DNA of 64,000 bases from Flaviaesturariibacter aridisoli. GTDB lineage: Bacteria > Bacteroidota > Bacteroidia > Chitinophagales > Chitinophagaceae. Shown here piece by piece: positions 10,371 to 18,186 of this stretch (the first letter of the stretch is position 1; the number at the start of each line of letters is the position of its first letter). The position numbers and the translations under genes were made by a program. The stretch covers positions 1 through 64,000 of the forward strand of contig NZ_SKFH01000009.1 of assembly GCF_004343705.1 (NCBI RefSeq). Direction: 5' to 3'. The notes beneath the pieces are model-generated. The model was not told where the DNA came from. It saw nothing but the letters and a program-made list of their open reading frames with translations, and made no database searches.

Positions 10371-11222
10371 TTATTTCAGCTTGCCCGAAAACGTGCACAC
10401 GGTGTTCATGATCATGTCGCCGTTGAACGACTGGCGCAGCTCGCCGCTGCGCGTGAGGCCGGTGGCGGTTTCCAGCACCATGTTGCCGCTCTGCGTGCCC
10501 TTCATAGACACTTCGCCCGTGAGCTCCAGGTCGGACACTACATCCACCATCACGAGGTCGCCCTTGATGGCCTTTACGGTATAGGTGGTGTTGATCGACA
10601 TCGGGGTGTTCTGGCTGCGGAAGGAACGCTTCCAGCTGTCGCCTGCCTTCACCACTTTGTTGGGGTACAGGTTGAAGGCCTGCGAAAAGCTTTCCTTCAG
10701 CGAAGTGGCGTTGAACTGACGCTCGAAGCCCGCGCGCACAGCGCCTTCGCGGTCGGCGGGGAGGTTCATTTCGCGGAACACGGCGGCGGTCATTTCTTCC
10801 ACGCTGTCAACAGCTACGACCTCGCCCTCGCGGCTCACGGTCATGTAAAAAGATTTCTCGAGGATGGCGTGCAGCATCCGGTCCATCATCGCGTCGGCCG
10901 AAAATACCGCGGTATCCAGCGGGTGGTCGGAGTCGCCGGAGATCGACATCGTGGGCAATTCCATCGAGATGGCCATGCGGCGGTACGTGGAGCGAACGCG
11001 CAGGTTGTCGCCGGCAACGCCGGTCACCGAGAGGTCGTAGAGTCCCTCGATGCGCATATGGATCTTCTGGCCCTGGATCTCCTGGTTGATATCGTAGTTG
11101 GCGCCATACGAGTAGGTTTTGCCGGCCTGCAGGTTGAAGGCGAGCAGCACTGTAGATTGGGCCTGTGCGGCGGCGCCCAAAAGCAGGAAGAAGAGTACGG
11201 TCAGCAGTTGGTTTCGTTTCAT
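10371..11222 (-). CDS. Secreted protein, DUF6263-like
   Basis: A 283-aa exported protein. MKRNQLLTVLFFLLLGAAAQAQ is a clear signal peptide with an AQA-Q cleavage site. The mature part (TYSYGANYDINQEIQGQ at its start, SGELRQSFNGDMIMNTVCTF near its end) looks like an all-beta domain of the DUF6263 type found in Bacteroidota. No enzymatic motif is visible and the function is unknown. The frame is open upstream to 11387, but the signal peptide fixes the start at 11222. Confidence 0.8.
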   Translation of the reverse strand: MKRNQLLTVLFFLLLGAAAQAQSTVLLAFNLQAGKTYSYGANYDINQEIQGQKIHMRIEGLYDLSVTGVAGDNLRVRSTYRRMAISMELPTMSISGDSDHPLDTAVFSADAMMDRMLHAILEKSFYMTVSREGEVVAVDSVEEMTAAVFREMNLPADREGAVRAGFERQFNATSLKESFSQAFNLYPNKVVKAGDSWKRSFRSQNTPMSINTTYTVKAIKGDLVMVDVVSDLELTGEVSMKGTQSGNMVLETATGLTRSGELRQSFNGDMIMNTVCTFSGKLK

Positions 11223-11321
11223 ATTTATTTTTAAAGTGATGCAAATTACTGATTTTGACGAACGCCGCCGACCGGCGTATTTTCGCAACCTTCCAAAAAC
11301 ATCACAAAACCGGTCAACGCC

Positions 11322-11978
11322 ATCAAAACCTTCTCCGCGATACTGTCGCTTTTCAAGAAAGACCTGCTGCTCGAGATCCGGCAGCAATACAGCTTTTATG
11401 GGGTGGTGCTGTACATAGGCTCCACGATCTTCGTGCTGTACATGGCGCTGGAGTCGCCGGAAAGCCGCGTGTGGAATGGATTATTCTGGATCGTGCAGCT
11501 CTTTATCTGTATCAACGCGGTAGCCAAAAGCTTCCTGCAGGAAGCGCCGGGGCGGATGCTGTATTACCAGACGCTGGTGAGCCCGCTGGCCTTTGTGCTG
11601 TCGAAGCTGTTGTTCAACGCCGGCCTGATGCTGCTGATGAGCACCCTCAGCTACGGGCTGTTCGCCCTCTTCCTCGACCACCCGGTGCTGCGTCCCGGCC
11701 CCTTCTTCGGGTTGGTGCTGCTGGGCGGGGTCAGTCTATCGCTGGTGTTCACCTTCCTGGCGGCCATCGCCGCAAGGGCACAGCAGAACGCGGCCATCAT
11801 GGCCATCCTCGGCTTCCCCATCATCATCCCGCAGCTGATCATGCTGATGCAGATCTCGGCGGCCGCCTTCAGTGCGTCCGGCACCTTTCCCGCCGCACCG
11901 ATCCTGATGCTCTTTGCCATGGACGTACTGGTGATCCTGCTGGCGGCCATCCTGTTTCCTTTTCTCTGGAAAGACTGA
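11322..11978 (+). CDS. ccmB: Haem exporter membrane protein CcmB (non-canonical start)
   Basis: Membrane subunit of the haem ABC exporter for cytochrome c maturation, with about six hydrophobic segments (IGSTIFVLYMAL, LFWIVQLFICINAVAKSFLQE, ALGFPIIIPQLIMLM-like). The conserved N-terminus LSLFKKDLLLEIRQQYSFYG is encoded in this frame at about 11343-11402. The frame has a stop at 11256-11258 and no ATG, GTG or TTG until GTG at 11403, which would remove that conserved part. I therefore place the start at the ATC at 11322 (218 aa); ATA 11340 or CTG 11343 are alternatives. The function is certain, the start is not. ccmC follows; ccmA is not in the window. Confidence 0.82.
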   Translation: MKTFSAILSLFKKDLLLEIRQQYSFYGVVLYIGSTIFVLYMALESPESRVWNGLFWIVQLFICINAVAKSFLQEAPGRMLYYQTLVSPLAFVLSKLLFNAGLMLLMSTLSYGLFALFLDHPVLRPGPFFGLVLLGGVSLSLVFTFLAAIAARAQQNAAIMAILGFPIIIPQLIMLMQISAAAFSASGTFPAAPILMLFAMDVLVILLAAILFPFLWKD

Positions 11979-11993
11979 TACGGGGAAGAGGAT

Positions 11994-12066
11994 AAGTGGA
12001 AAGTCGGAAGTCGGAAGTCGGCGCAGGGATACAGGAATCACTTCCGACTTCCCACTTCGGACTTAA
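11994..12066. repeat. Intergenic inverted repeat of AGTCGGA-type words
   Basis: Left arm 11994-12020 contains three head-to-tail AGTCGGA units. The right arm 12037-12064 carries the complementary TTCCGACTTCCCACTTC. Together they form an imperfect hairpin of about 24 positions with a loop near 20 bases. A second element with the same words lies at 17324-17430. It sits between ccmB and ccmC. Confidence 0.75.
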
Positions 12067-12084
12067 ATACTTTGTTTATTCACT

Positions 12085-12092
12085 TACTTTTG
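12085..12092 (+). promoter_or_regulatory. -7 element of ccmC
   Basis: TACTTTTG, exact TAnnTTTG, followed by CGCC and then ATT in frame with ccmC. In the leaderless genes of this window the same spacing places an ATG here. Transcription probably starts near 12097. Confidence 0.6.
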
Positions 12093-12114
12093 CGCCATTA
12101 AATGGCCGTTTCGT

Positions 12115-12849
12115 ATGCGTAAAGCTTGGTGGAAAATACTCTCCGTGGTGCTGCTGGCCTACGCTGTTTTATTCGGACTCAACGTCTTCAACATCCGCTG
12201 GTTCGACGTGCCGCGCACACCCATTCTCCACGAAACGATCCGGAATCTCTATTACCATGTAGGCATGTGGTTTTCGATGATGATCCTCTTTATCATCTCG
12301 GTAGTGCACGCCGTCAGCTTCCTGCGCACCAACAACCTCAAATACGATATCCTGTCGCGCCAGTACGCCGTTATCGGGATGCTCTTCGGGGTGCTCGGCT
12401 ACCTCACGGGTTTTATCTGGGCTTCGGTCACCTGGGCCGACCCGAACCAGCCTGCGGGAGCTTCCTTTGGGGCCATTGCCCGCGAGCCGAAGCTCGTCGG
12501 CGCCGGTATCGCGCTGCTGATCTACGCCGCCTATCTGGTGCTGCGCGATTCCATCAGCGACATCGACAAGAAAGCCCGCATCTCGGCGGTATATAACATT
12601 TTCGCGTTCGCGTTCCTGTTTCCGTCCATCTGGATCATCCCCCGCCTGTTGCCGAGCCTGCACCCGGGTGGTGAGGTGGCGCCGGGCGTCCGCAGCGACA
12701 ATCCGGCCCTCGATCCGAAAGCGCTCAGCAGCCATATGCGCGCGGTATTTTACCCGGCCGTACTGGGCTGGACCCTCCTGGGCGTGTGGATCGCCACGCT
12801 GAAGATCCGCCTGCGCCTGCTCCAACAAAAAACGTTAATCAACGACTGA
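12115..12849 (+). CDS. ccmC: Haem exporter CcmC / cytochrome c biogenesis membrane protein
   Basis: A 244-aa six-helix membrane protein of the CcmC/CcsA family that presents haem at the outer face of the inner membrane. It has HETIRNLYYHVGMWFSM with a likely haem His, and the WW-type loop GFIWASVTWADPN (a variant of WGxxWxWDxR). Its last codons overlap the start of the CcmD-like gene in TGATG. The ATG at 12115 fits the family N-terminus. An in-frame ATT at 12097 would add six residues. An out-of-frame ATG at 12102 encodes a 6-codon mini-ORF ending at 12122, overlapping the start. Confidence 0.9.
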   Translation: MRKAWWKILSVVLLAYAVLFGLNVFNIRWFDVPRTPILHETIRNLYYHVGMWFSMMILFIISVVHAVSFLRTNNLKYDILSRQYAVIGMLFGVLGYLTGFIWASVTWADPNQPAGASFGAIAREPKLVGAGIALLIYAAYLVLRDSISDIDKKARISAVYNIFAFAFLFPSIWIIPRLLPSLHPGGEVAPGVRSDNPALDPKALSSHMRAVFYPAVLGWTLLGVWIATLKIRLRLLQQKTLIND

Positions 12850-13058
12850 TGAAAAAAGCTTTCTTTGCGCTGCCGTTGCTCTTCCTCCAGCTGTGGGCGT
12901 CCGCCCAGGGCAACCGGACGGAAATGGCGGACACGTTCCGTTCCAACGGTAAAATTTATGTCGTAGTTGCGGTGATCCTGACCATCTTTGCGGGAATCAT
13001 CCTTTACCTGGTGCGCCTCGACCGGAAGATCAGCCGGTTGGAAAGGCACCGGGACTAA
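12849..13058 (+). CDS. CcmD-like small membrane protein
   Basis: A 69-aa protein with an N-terminal hydrophobic segment ending in LWASAQG (possible signal peptide) and a second one, IYVVVAVILTIFAGIILYLV, followed by the basic tail RLDRKISRLERHRD. That order, and its place directly after ccmC with a one-base overlap, match the CcmD proteins that hold CcmC and CcmE together. Similarity of such short proteins is weak, so the name rests mainly on context. Confidence 0.75.
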   Translation: MKKAFFALPLLFLQLWASAQGNRTEMADTFRSNGKIYVVVAVILTIFAGIILYLVRLDRKISRLERHRD

Positions 13059-13098
13059 TAAAACCGGGTATTTAACCTTTTAATAAACGATTCGCTTT

Positions 13099-14517
13099 AT
13101 GTCTACAACTGGATACAGCTTCTTCGAGAGCGTTGTGAAAAGCTTCGACAAGGCTGCCAAATTTACCAAATGGGATCCGGGTATCCTCGAACAGATCAAA
13201 GAATGTAACTCCGTTTACCAGATGCGCTTCCCGGTGCGTATGGACGACGGCCGCATCGAGGTGATCGAAGCCTACCGCGTGCAGCACTCGCAGCACAAGA
13301 CCCCCACCAAGGGTGGCATCCGCTTCGCCGCAGAGGTGAACCAGGATGAAGTAATGGCCCTCGCCGCGCTCATGACCTACAAGTGCGCCATCGTGAACGT
13401 TCCGTTCGGCGGCGGCAAGGGTGGCATCAAGATCTCCCCCAAGAAATACAGCGTGTACGAGCTCGAGAAGATCACACGCCGCTATACGGCCGAACTGGTG
13501 AAGAAGAACTTCATCGGCCCCGGCACCGACGTTCCGGCGCCCGACTACGGCACCGGCCCGCGCGAAATGGCCTGGATCGTAGACACCTACCAGAGCCTGC
13601 GCCCCGGCGAGATCGACGCCGCCGGCTGCGTAACCGGTAAGCCCGTCACCCAGGGTGGCGTGCGCGGCCGCACCGAAGCCACCGGCCTCGGCATCTTCTA
13701 CGGCATCCGCGAGGTGTGCTCCATGACCGACGTTATGGAGAAGCTCGGCCTCCCCAACGGCCTCGAAGGCAAGCGCATCATCGTGCAGGGCCTCGGCAAC
13801 GTGGGCTACCACGCCGCCAAGTTCTTCCACGAAGCCGGTGCCAAGATCGTAGCCCTCGCCGAATACGAAGGCTCCATCTACAACGACAACGGCCTGGATG
13901 TGGATGCTGTCTTCCAGCACCGCAAATCGTCCGGCTCCATCCTCAACTTCCCCGGCGCGCAGAACTTCGCCAAGAACACCGACGCCCTCGAGTACGACTG
14001 CGACATCCTCATCCCCGCGGCGCTTGAGAACGTGATCAACGGCGACAACGCCCTCCGCGTAAAAGCCCGCATCATCGGTGAAGGCGCCAATGGCCCCCTG
14101 ACCCCCGAGGCCGACGAAGTGTTCATCACCAAAGGCACCCTTGTGGTTCCGGATATGTACCTCAACGCCGGCGGTGTAACGGTATCGTATTTCGAATGGC
14201 TGAAGAACCTGAGCCACGTGCGCTACGGCCGCATGGAGAAGCGCTTCACCGAGAACATGAACCACCACATCCTCGGCCAGATCGAAGAGCTGACCAGCAA
14301 GAAGGTGAGCGATGCCGAGCGTAAGTTCATCATGCACGGCCCCGAAGAAGCCGACCTCGTATACAGCGGCCTCGAAGAAACGATGATCACCGCCACCCGC
14401 GAGATCATGGAGGTATGGAAGGCCAACCCGCAGATCCCCGACATGCGCACGGCCGCTTTCGTGGTAGCGATCAACAAGGTAGGTACGTCCTACGCCGAGC
14501 TGGGCATTTTCCCTTAA
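13099..14517 (+). CDS. gdhA: Glu/Leu/Phe/Val family dehydrogenase (glutamate dehydrogenase)
   Basis: A 472-aa NAD(P)-dependent amino acid dehydrogenase, most likely interconverting glutamate and 2-oxoglutarate plus ammonia. It has [35 protein letters not shown] (substrate and catalytic Lys region), [16 protein letters not shown], and the Rossmann motif [19 protein letters not shown]. Length and motifs fit GDH; leucine or phenylalanine dehydrogenases are shorter. Codon use is extremely GC-biased, as in a highly expressed gene. Confidence 0.92.
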   Translation: MSTTGYSFFESVVKSFDKAAKFTKWDPGILEQIKECNSVYQMRFPVRMDDGRIEVIEAYRVQHSQHKTPTKGGIRFAAEVNQDEVMALAALMTYKCAIVNVPFGGGKGGIKISPKKYSVYELEKITRRYTAELVKKNFIGPGTDVPAPDYGTGPREMAWIVDTYQSLRPGEIDAAGCVTGKPVTQGGVRGRTEATGLGIFYGIREVCSMTDVMEKLGLPNGLEGKRIIVQGLGNVGYHAAKFFHEAGAKIVALAEYEGSIYNDNGLDVDAVFQHRKSSGSILNFPGAQNFAKNTDALEYDCDILIPAALENVINGDNALRVKARIIGEGANGPLTPEADEVFITKGTLVVPDMYLNAGGVTVSYFEWLKNLSHVRYGRMEKRFTENMNHHILGQIEELTSKKVSDAERKFIMHGPEEADLVYSGLEETMITATREIMEVWKANPQIPDMRTAAFVVAINKVGTSYAELGIFP

Positions 14518-14544
14518 GCCTTCGGCTGCGCTCAGGCTGACAAA
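14518..14544 (-). repeat. Copy of a dispersed TGTCAGCCTGAGCGCAG element
   Basis: On the minus strand this reads TGTCAGCCTGAGCGCAGCCG followed by AAGGC. A related plus-strand copy (TGTCAGGGTGAGCGCAGTCG then AA) lies at 36601-36623. It starts directly after the gdhA stop. Confidence 0.6.
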
Positions 14545-14577
14545 GTTCATCGTGAGCCCGTTAACAAATAAACAGGA

Positions 14578-14605
14578 GCCCTGCAGTGATGCGGGGCTTT
14601 TGTTT
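14578..14605 (+). terminator. Hairpin terminator after gdhA
   Basis: An 8-bp stem (14578-14585 with 14590-14597, one T-G pair), loop GTGA, is followed by TTTTGTTTA. It lies 60 bases after the gdhA stop. Confidence 0.75.
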
Positions 14606-14693
14606 ATTGGTTGGTCCGTCGGTTGATTGGTAACCGGGCCGTACCAGCCTCCTGAACCGTCTGAACCTACGAAACCATCTAACCTCCTGAACC
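14606..14693. repeat. Low-complexity spacer with repeated CTGAACC words
   Basis: The stretch before the next promoter consists of near-repeats: GGTTGGT/GGTTGATTGGTAACC first, then CCTGAACC, TCTGAACC, ACGAAACC, TCTAACC and CTGAACC. No gene is visible. The same word, as its complement, also fills 33446-33500. Confidence 0.5.
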
Positions 14694-14701
14694 TATCTTT
14701 A
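14694..14701 (+). promoter_or_regulatory. -7 element, predicted leaderless promoter of the 14706 gene
   Basis: TATCTTTA (one base off TAnnTTTG) is followed by CGCC and then the ATG at 14706. This four-base spacing recurs at several genes here and puts the expected transcription start at or near the A of the ATG. Confidence 0.55.
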
Positions 14702-14705
14702 CGCC

Positions 14706-14966
14706 ATGACACCTGACGAAATGAGGAAGCGGCTGGCGGAGCTGCAGGAAGAGTGGAAGCAGTACGAGTACCTCGTAAAGGCAACATTTCCTACCGATAC
14801 AGAGTGGAAGGCGTTCCAGGCCGCGAACAAGACGCAGCTGGAGCGGGCGCGGGCGCTGAAGGAAGAGCTCATCCGCCTCCGCTGGACACTGCTTTCGCCC
14901 GAAGAGCAGGAAAAGGCCCGTGAAGTAGGCCGCATCATGCGGGATGAAGACGAAAAAAAATCCTGA
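14706..14966 (+). CDS. Small charged helical protein, unknown function
   Basis: An 86-aa protein rich in Glu, Lys and Arg, predicted almost entirely helical (EMRKRLAELQEEWKQYEYLV, QLERARALKEELIRLRW) and probably forming a coiled coil. No signal peptide, Cys or catalytic motif is visible. It has its own promoter with only four bases before the ATG. I do not recognise the family. Support is the promoter and the consistent coding character. Confidence 0.65.
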   Translation: MTPDEMRKRLAELQEEWKQYEYLVKATFPTDTEWKAFQAANKTQLERARALKEELIRLRWTLLSPEEQEKAREVGRIMRDEDEKKS

Positions 14967-14991
14967 GCGGCCGTGGCCCCTGGCCGGCCGG

Positions 14992-14999
14992 TAACTTTA
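14992..14999 (+). promoter_or_regulatory. -7 element of selO
   Basis: TAACTTTA, one base off TAnnTTTG, about 28 bases before the selO ATG. Confidence 0.4.
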
Positions 15000-15027
15000 C
15001 CCGGCACAATCCCTGCACCACAAACGC

Positions 15028-16572
15028 ATGGCACAACTTCACAACAGCAGCTACCGCAACGAATTCACGGCGGCCTTCCCGGGCGATGACAGCGGCGACC
15101 GCCGGCCCCGACAGACGCTTGGAACATTCTGGGCAAAGGCGGAACCCACCGCCGTGCCGAAGCCCGCGCTGCACGCCTGGTCGGATGCGCTGGCCGAAGA
15201 ACTCGGTCTCGACCGCCCCGATGCAAAAACCGTAGAAATACTGGGAGGCAACGGACTCGCCCCAGGGATGCATCCCTACGCGGCCTGCTACGCCGGGCAC
15301 CAGTTCGGCAACTGGGCCGGCCAGCTCGGCGACGGACGCGCCATCACCCTGGGGGAACTCGTAACACCCAACGGCGAAACGCGCGAACTCCAGCTGAAGG
15401 GCGCCGGCCCCACGGCCTATTCGCGCCGCGCCGACGGCCGCGCCGTACTCCGCTCCTCGGTGCGCGAATACCTGATGAGCGAGGCCATGCACTACCTCGG
15501 CGTCCCTACCACGCGCGCCCTCAGCCTCGTCGGAACCGGTGAGAAGGTGCTGCGCGATATGTTTTACGACGGACACCCGTCGCGCGAGCCGGGTGCGATC
15601 GTAGCCCGCGTGGCGCCTTCCTTTCTCCGCTTCGGCTCTTACGAAATGCCGGCGGCACGGGGCGAAAAAGAAGCGTTGCAACAATTGGTCGACTGGACGA
15701 TCGACCGTCACTTTCCGCAACTGGCGGCATCGGAAGAACGCATCCTGCATTGGTTCGGCGAAGTGGTCCGGCGTACGGCTTTCCTCATGGCCGAATGGCA
15801 GCGCGTGGGCTTCGTGCACGGCGTTATGAATACAGACAACATGTCGATTCTCGGGCTTACCATCGACTATGGTCCGTACTCATTCGTGGATGCCTTCGAG
15901 CCGAACTTCACGCCGAACACCACCGACCTGCCGGGTCGCCGCTATGCCTTCGGCAAGCAGCCCGCCGTGGCCAAGTGGAACCTCGGCTGCCTCGCCGGTG
16001 CCCTCCTGCCGCTGTTCGACAACCAGGACGGCCTTGTGGCAGTGCTCGACACCTACGACGGCATTTACTGGAAATACTGGTTCCGCATGATGGGCGACAA
16101 GCTCGGTCTCGCCACCATTACTTCCGACGACCAGGCCCTGTTGGAACAATGCGAACTCGTGCTGGCCACGCTCCAGCCCGACTACACGATCTTTTTCCAG
16201 CTCCTTGCCGAATGGGCGCCCACGGAAAAAGATGCGCTGGCCCACTTCGCTCCGTGCTTCTACGGCGCGCCGACCGACGATGGCGAAAGCCTGCTGCTGG
16301 AATTTCTCCGCAATTGGAAGGAACGCATCGCCACGGAAGAATCCGCGGACCTGCAAAGCCGGATGCGCCGCGCCAACCCGCGCTTCATCCTGCGCAACTA
16401 CCTGCTGGTGCAGGCCATCGAAGGACTGGAAAAGGGCGACGATACCCTGTTCCGCGCACTCGAAGCGGCACTGCAGGAACCCTACAGCAGCAATCACGAT
16501 CAGTTTATGGAAAAGCGTCCCGATTGGGCGAATGCGCGCGCCGGCTGCTCGATGCTGAGCTGCAGTTCCTGA
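15028..16572 (+). CDS. selO: Protein adenylyltransferase SelO (YdiU family)
   Basis: A 514-aa pseudokinase-fold enzyme that transfers AMP to protein Ser/Thr/Tyr side chains and is linked to redox stress. Features are YAGHQFGNWAGQLGDGRAITLGE, QLKGAGPTAYSRRADGRAVLRSSVREYLMSEAMHYLG, and FVHGVMNTDNMSILGLTIDYGPY, whose Asp270 is the expected metal or catalytic residue, followed by DAFEPNF. Length is normal. Most bacterial SelO proteins end with a Cys-containing tail, and this one ends AGCSMLSCSS with two Cys, fitting the proposed redox control. Confidence 0.93.
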   Translation: MAQLHNSSYRNEFTAAFPGDDSGDRRPRQTLGTFWAKAEPTAVPKPALHAWSDALAEELGLDRPDAKTVEILGGNGLAPGMHPYAACYAGHQFGNWAGQLGDGRAITLGELVTPNGETRELQLKGAGPTAYSRRADGRAVLRSSVREYLMSEAMHYLGVPTTRALSLVGTGEKVLRDMFYDGHPSREPGAIVARVAPSFLRFGSYEMPAARGEKEALQQLVDWTIDRHFPQLAASEERILHWFGEVVRRTAFLMAEWQRVGFVHGVMNTDNMSILGLTIDYGPYSFVDAFEPNFTPNTTDLPGRRYAFGKQPAVAKWNLGCLAGALLPLFDNQDGLVAVLDTYDGIYWKYWFRMMGDKLGLATITSDDQALLEQCELVLATLQPDYTIFFQLLAEWAPTEKDALAHFAPCFYGAPTDDGESLLLEFLRNWKERIATEESADLQSRMRRANPRFILRNYLLVQAIEGLEKGDDTLFRALEAALQEPYSSNHDQFMEKRPDWANARAGCSMLSCSS

Positions 16573-16627
16573 GAAATTTCAGGTGCCAGCTGTTGGATTC
16601 CAGATTTTTTAAACGACAAATCAGGAA

Positions 16628-17239
16628 TCAGAGATCTGAAATCAATCCATCCACCAGCGCTTTCCACTGCAGTTTCGAGGCACCGGCGATGGCGCTGCTG
16701 CCGATCAGGGCATTACGGGCCTTGTCCCAAAGCGTTTCGGCACCGGCATTGGGCCTTTCGTTGCGGCCGTGCACGGCGGCGATGACGTCGTTGCCTTCGC
16801 GGCGCACGAGAAAGTTGGAGGTGGCGTCGCCGGAAAAGAAGTGGGCGACGTCGTTGTGGTCGTTGTTGGGATTGCTGGCGGGGCGCACACGGATGAGCGT
16901 GAACGGGCAGTCTTCCGTCTCACCTTCTTCCACGGCTTCGACCTGCACCCAGTCGAAGCCGGCGCCGGTGGCGGGCCCGGGGCCCGGGATGTCGATCTTG
17001 AAATGATCGCCAGGCTGCACGGCGCGGTCCACCTCGAGGCCGGAGGCGTCGGTGAGCTGGAAGCGCGCCGTGGCATCACCCGCCAGCAGCTGCCAGCGGT
17101 TGACGTTGCGCAGGCGCTTCGCCACCACTTCATAAAAAGCCTGCGCTTCGTCGCTGTCGCCGAAGGAGCGGCGTGCTTCTGTATCGCTCTGGCCACCCGT
17201 TTCCTGCTGTGGCACCAAACCTTGTTTTTCGGGATCCAT
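16628..17239 (-). CDS. Hypothetical protein
   Basis: A 203-aa soluble protein that I do not recognise. It starts MDPEKQGLVPQQETGG after a disordered-looking N-terminus. A mixed alpha/beta region with a DHFKIDIPGPGPATGAGFDWVQVE stretch suggests a beta-barrel-like fold binding something. It ends with a helical segment ALIGSSAIAGASKLQWKALVDG. There is no signal peptide. The frame is open upstream to 17281, but the ATG at 17239 gives a compact start. It converges with selO, leaving 55 bases with no strong terminator. Confidence 0.65.
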   Translation of the reverse strand: MDPEKQGLVPQQETGGQSDTEARRSFGDSDEAQAFYEVVAKRLRNVNRWQLLAGDATARFQLTDASGLEVDRAVQPGDHFKIDIPGPGPATGAGFDWVQVEAVEEGETEDCPFTLIRVRPASNPNNDHNDVAHFFSGDATSNFLVRREGNDVIAAVHGRNERPNAGAETLWDKARNALIGSSAIAGASKLQWKALVDGLISDL

Positions 17240-17323
17240 GACTACACAAAACGAAAAGTCGTGCCGGAGGAAACACGACACGACTAGTCATTGCCAAACA
17301 AGGGAAATACCTTGATGAAGTTT

Positions 17324-17430
17324 ATAAGTGGGAAGTTGGAAGTCGGAAGTAGTTGGGTTCCTGTGCATCAATTGCCAACAAGGGCGGAAGCAGTCTTCCC
17401 ACTTCCCACTTCCGACTTTCTTACTTAAAT
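17324..17430. repeat. Intergenic inverted repeat, second copy of AGTCGGA-type element
   Basis: Left arm 17324-17350 (ATAAGTGGGAAGTTGGAAGT then CGGAAGT) and right arm 17395-17419 (TCCCACTTCCCACTTCCGAC) can pair over most of their length with a loop of about 45 bases. Left arm start and right arm end (TTAAAT) resemble those at 11994-12066. Confidence 0.75.
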
Positions 17431-17928
17431 CTTCAGGTTGCCCTGCGCGCTGTCGGCGATCCTGGAATTGCCGGTTGCTGCGCCCACGGCCATTTTGAGG
17501 AACTGGACCATCTTGCCGCTTTCACTGTCCCAGTAATAGCAACGCTCGGGATGCACGTGCAGCAGGGCCACGTTGGGATCGTCGGCGCCGCCGGGGAACC
17601 AGGCCTTGACGATCGGGCTCCATTTTTCCTTGATGAGGGCGCGGTCGGTCACCACGTGCGACATACCCCAGAGGTCGAGGTAGCTTTCCTTGCCGGGGTG
17701 GGCGAAGGTGAGGTGCACCTGGCGGGCCTTTGCTACTTCCTCCACCTTGATGGAGCGGATATCGGTAAAGAACCAGAGCTTGCCATCCTCGTCTGTAGAC
17801 ACCACCGACATCGGGCGGGTGTGGTCCACGGCGTCGTCGGCATTGGTGATGAACATACACACGCGGATCTCCTCGACCAGCTTTTTGAACTTGGCCAGGG
17901 CTTCTTCGTTCTGCAAATGCTTTTCCAT
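17425..17928 (-). CDS. Pyridoxamine 5'-phosphate oxidase-fold protein (general stress type)
   Basis: A 167-aa split-barrel flavin-binding protein of the PPOX superfamily. It contains EEIRVCMFITNADDAVDHTRPMSV, GKLWFFTDIRSIKVEEVAKA and HLTFAHPGKESYLDLWG, the layout of the small general-stress FMN/FAD-binding proteins such as Xanthomonas Xcc-FMN-type. It lacks the longer PdxH C-terminus, so vitamin B6 synthesis is unlikely. The start at 17928 gives MEKHLQNEEALAKF, as in relatives. The stretch from here up to 18186 has no gene and holds repeats. Confidence 0.85.
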   Translation of the reverse strand: MEKHLQNEEALAKFKKLVEEIRVCMFITNADDAVDHTRPMSVVSTDEDGKLWFFTDIRSIKVEEVAKARQVHLTFAHPGKESYLDLWGMSHVVTDRALIKEKWSPIVKAWFPGGADDPNVALLHVHPERCYYWDSESGKMVQFLKMAVGAATGNSRIADSAQGNLKI

Positions 17929-17976
17929 ACTGAGGGATTGTTTTTGTGCGGTGGATACGGTTAAAACATCATGCCA

Positions 17977-18043
17977 CAGACCCATCCTCCCGGTGCCTCC
18001 GCAGACCCATCCTCCCGGCCTCTCCGCAGACCCATCCTCCCGG
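17977..18043. repeat. 25-bp direct repeat, three copies
   Basis: CAGACCCATCCTCCCGG occurs at 17977-17993, 18002-18018 and 18027-18043, exactly 25 bases apart, with similar short fillers. It lies between two minus-strand genes. Confidence 0.8.
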
Positions 18044-18116
18044 CCTCCTTCCCAAGGGGAAGGAGGAGTGCGACCTCACCCCGGCCCTCTCCGAAGGAGA
18101 GGGTGCCTCAGGGGCG
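18044..18116. repeat. REP-like GC hairpins
   Basis: Two adjacent small palindromes: CCTCCTTCCC paired with GGGGAAGGAGG (18044-18067), then CCCTCTCC paired with GGAGAGGG (about 18085-18102), embedded in CCTCACCCCGGC-like sequence. The style recurs at 44685-44716. No gene is seen. Confidence 0.55.
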
Positions 18117-18186
18117 ACGTCTTTTTTGTTCCTTACAGCTTGTTGGTTGACGTCTCTGAAAAACGCTTGCGGAGGCCGGGGATGGG

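Noticed and set aside
11256-11405. Frameshift or pseudogene explanation for the ccmB 5' end
   Set aside because: The conserved N-terminus is present in the same frame as the rest and needs no shift; only the start codon is non-standard. A sequencing error cannot be excluded without reads.
11255-11995. An ATG-started frame overlapping ccmB as the true gene
   Set aside because: Its product is Arg/Pro/Ala-rich without membrane helices, while the ccmB frame shows clear CcmB homology and hydrophobic segments.
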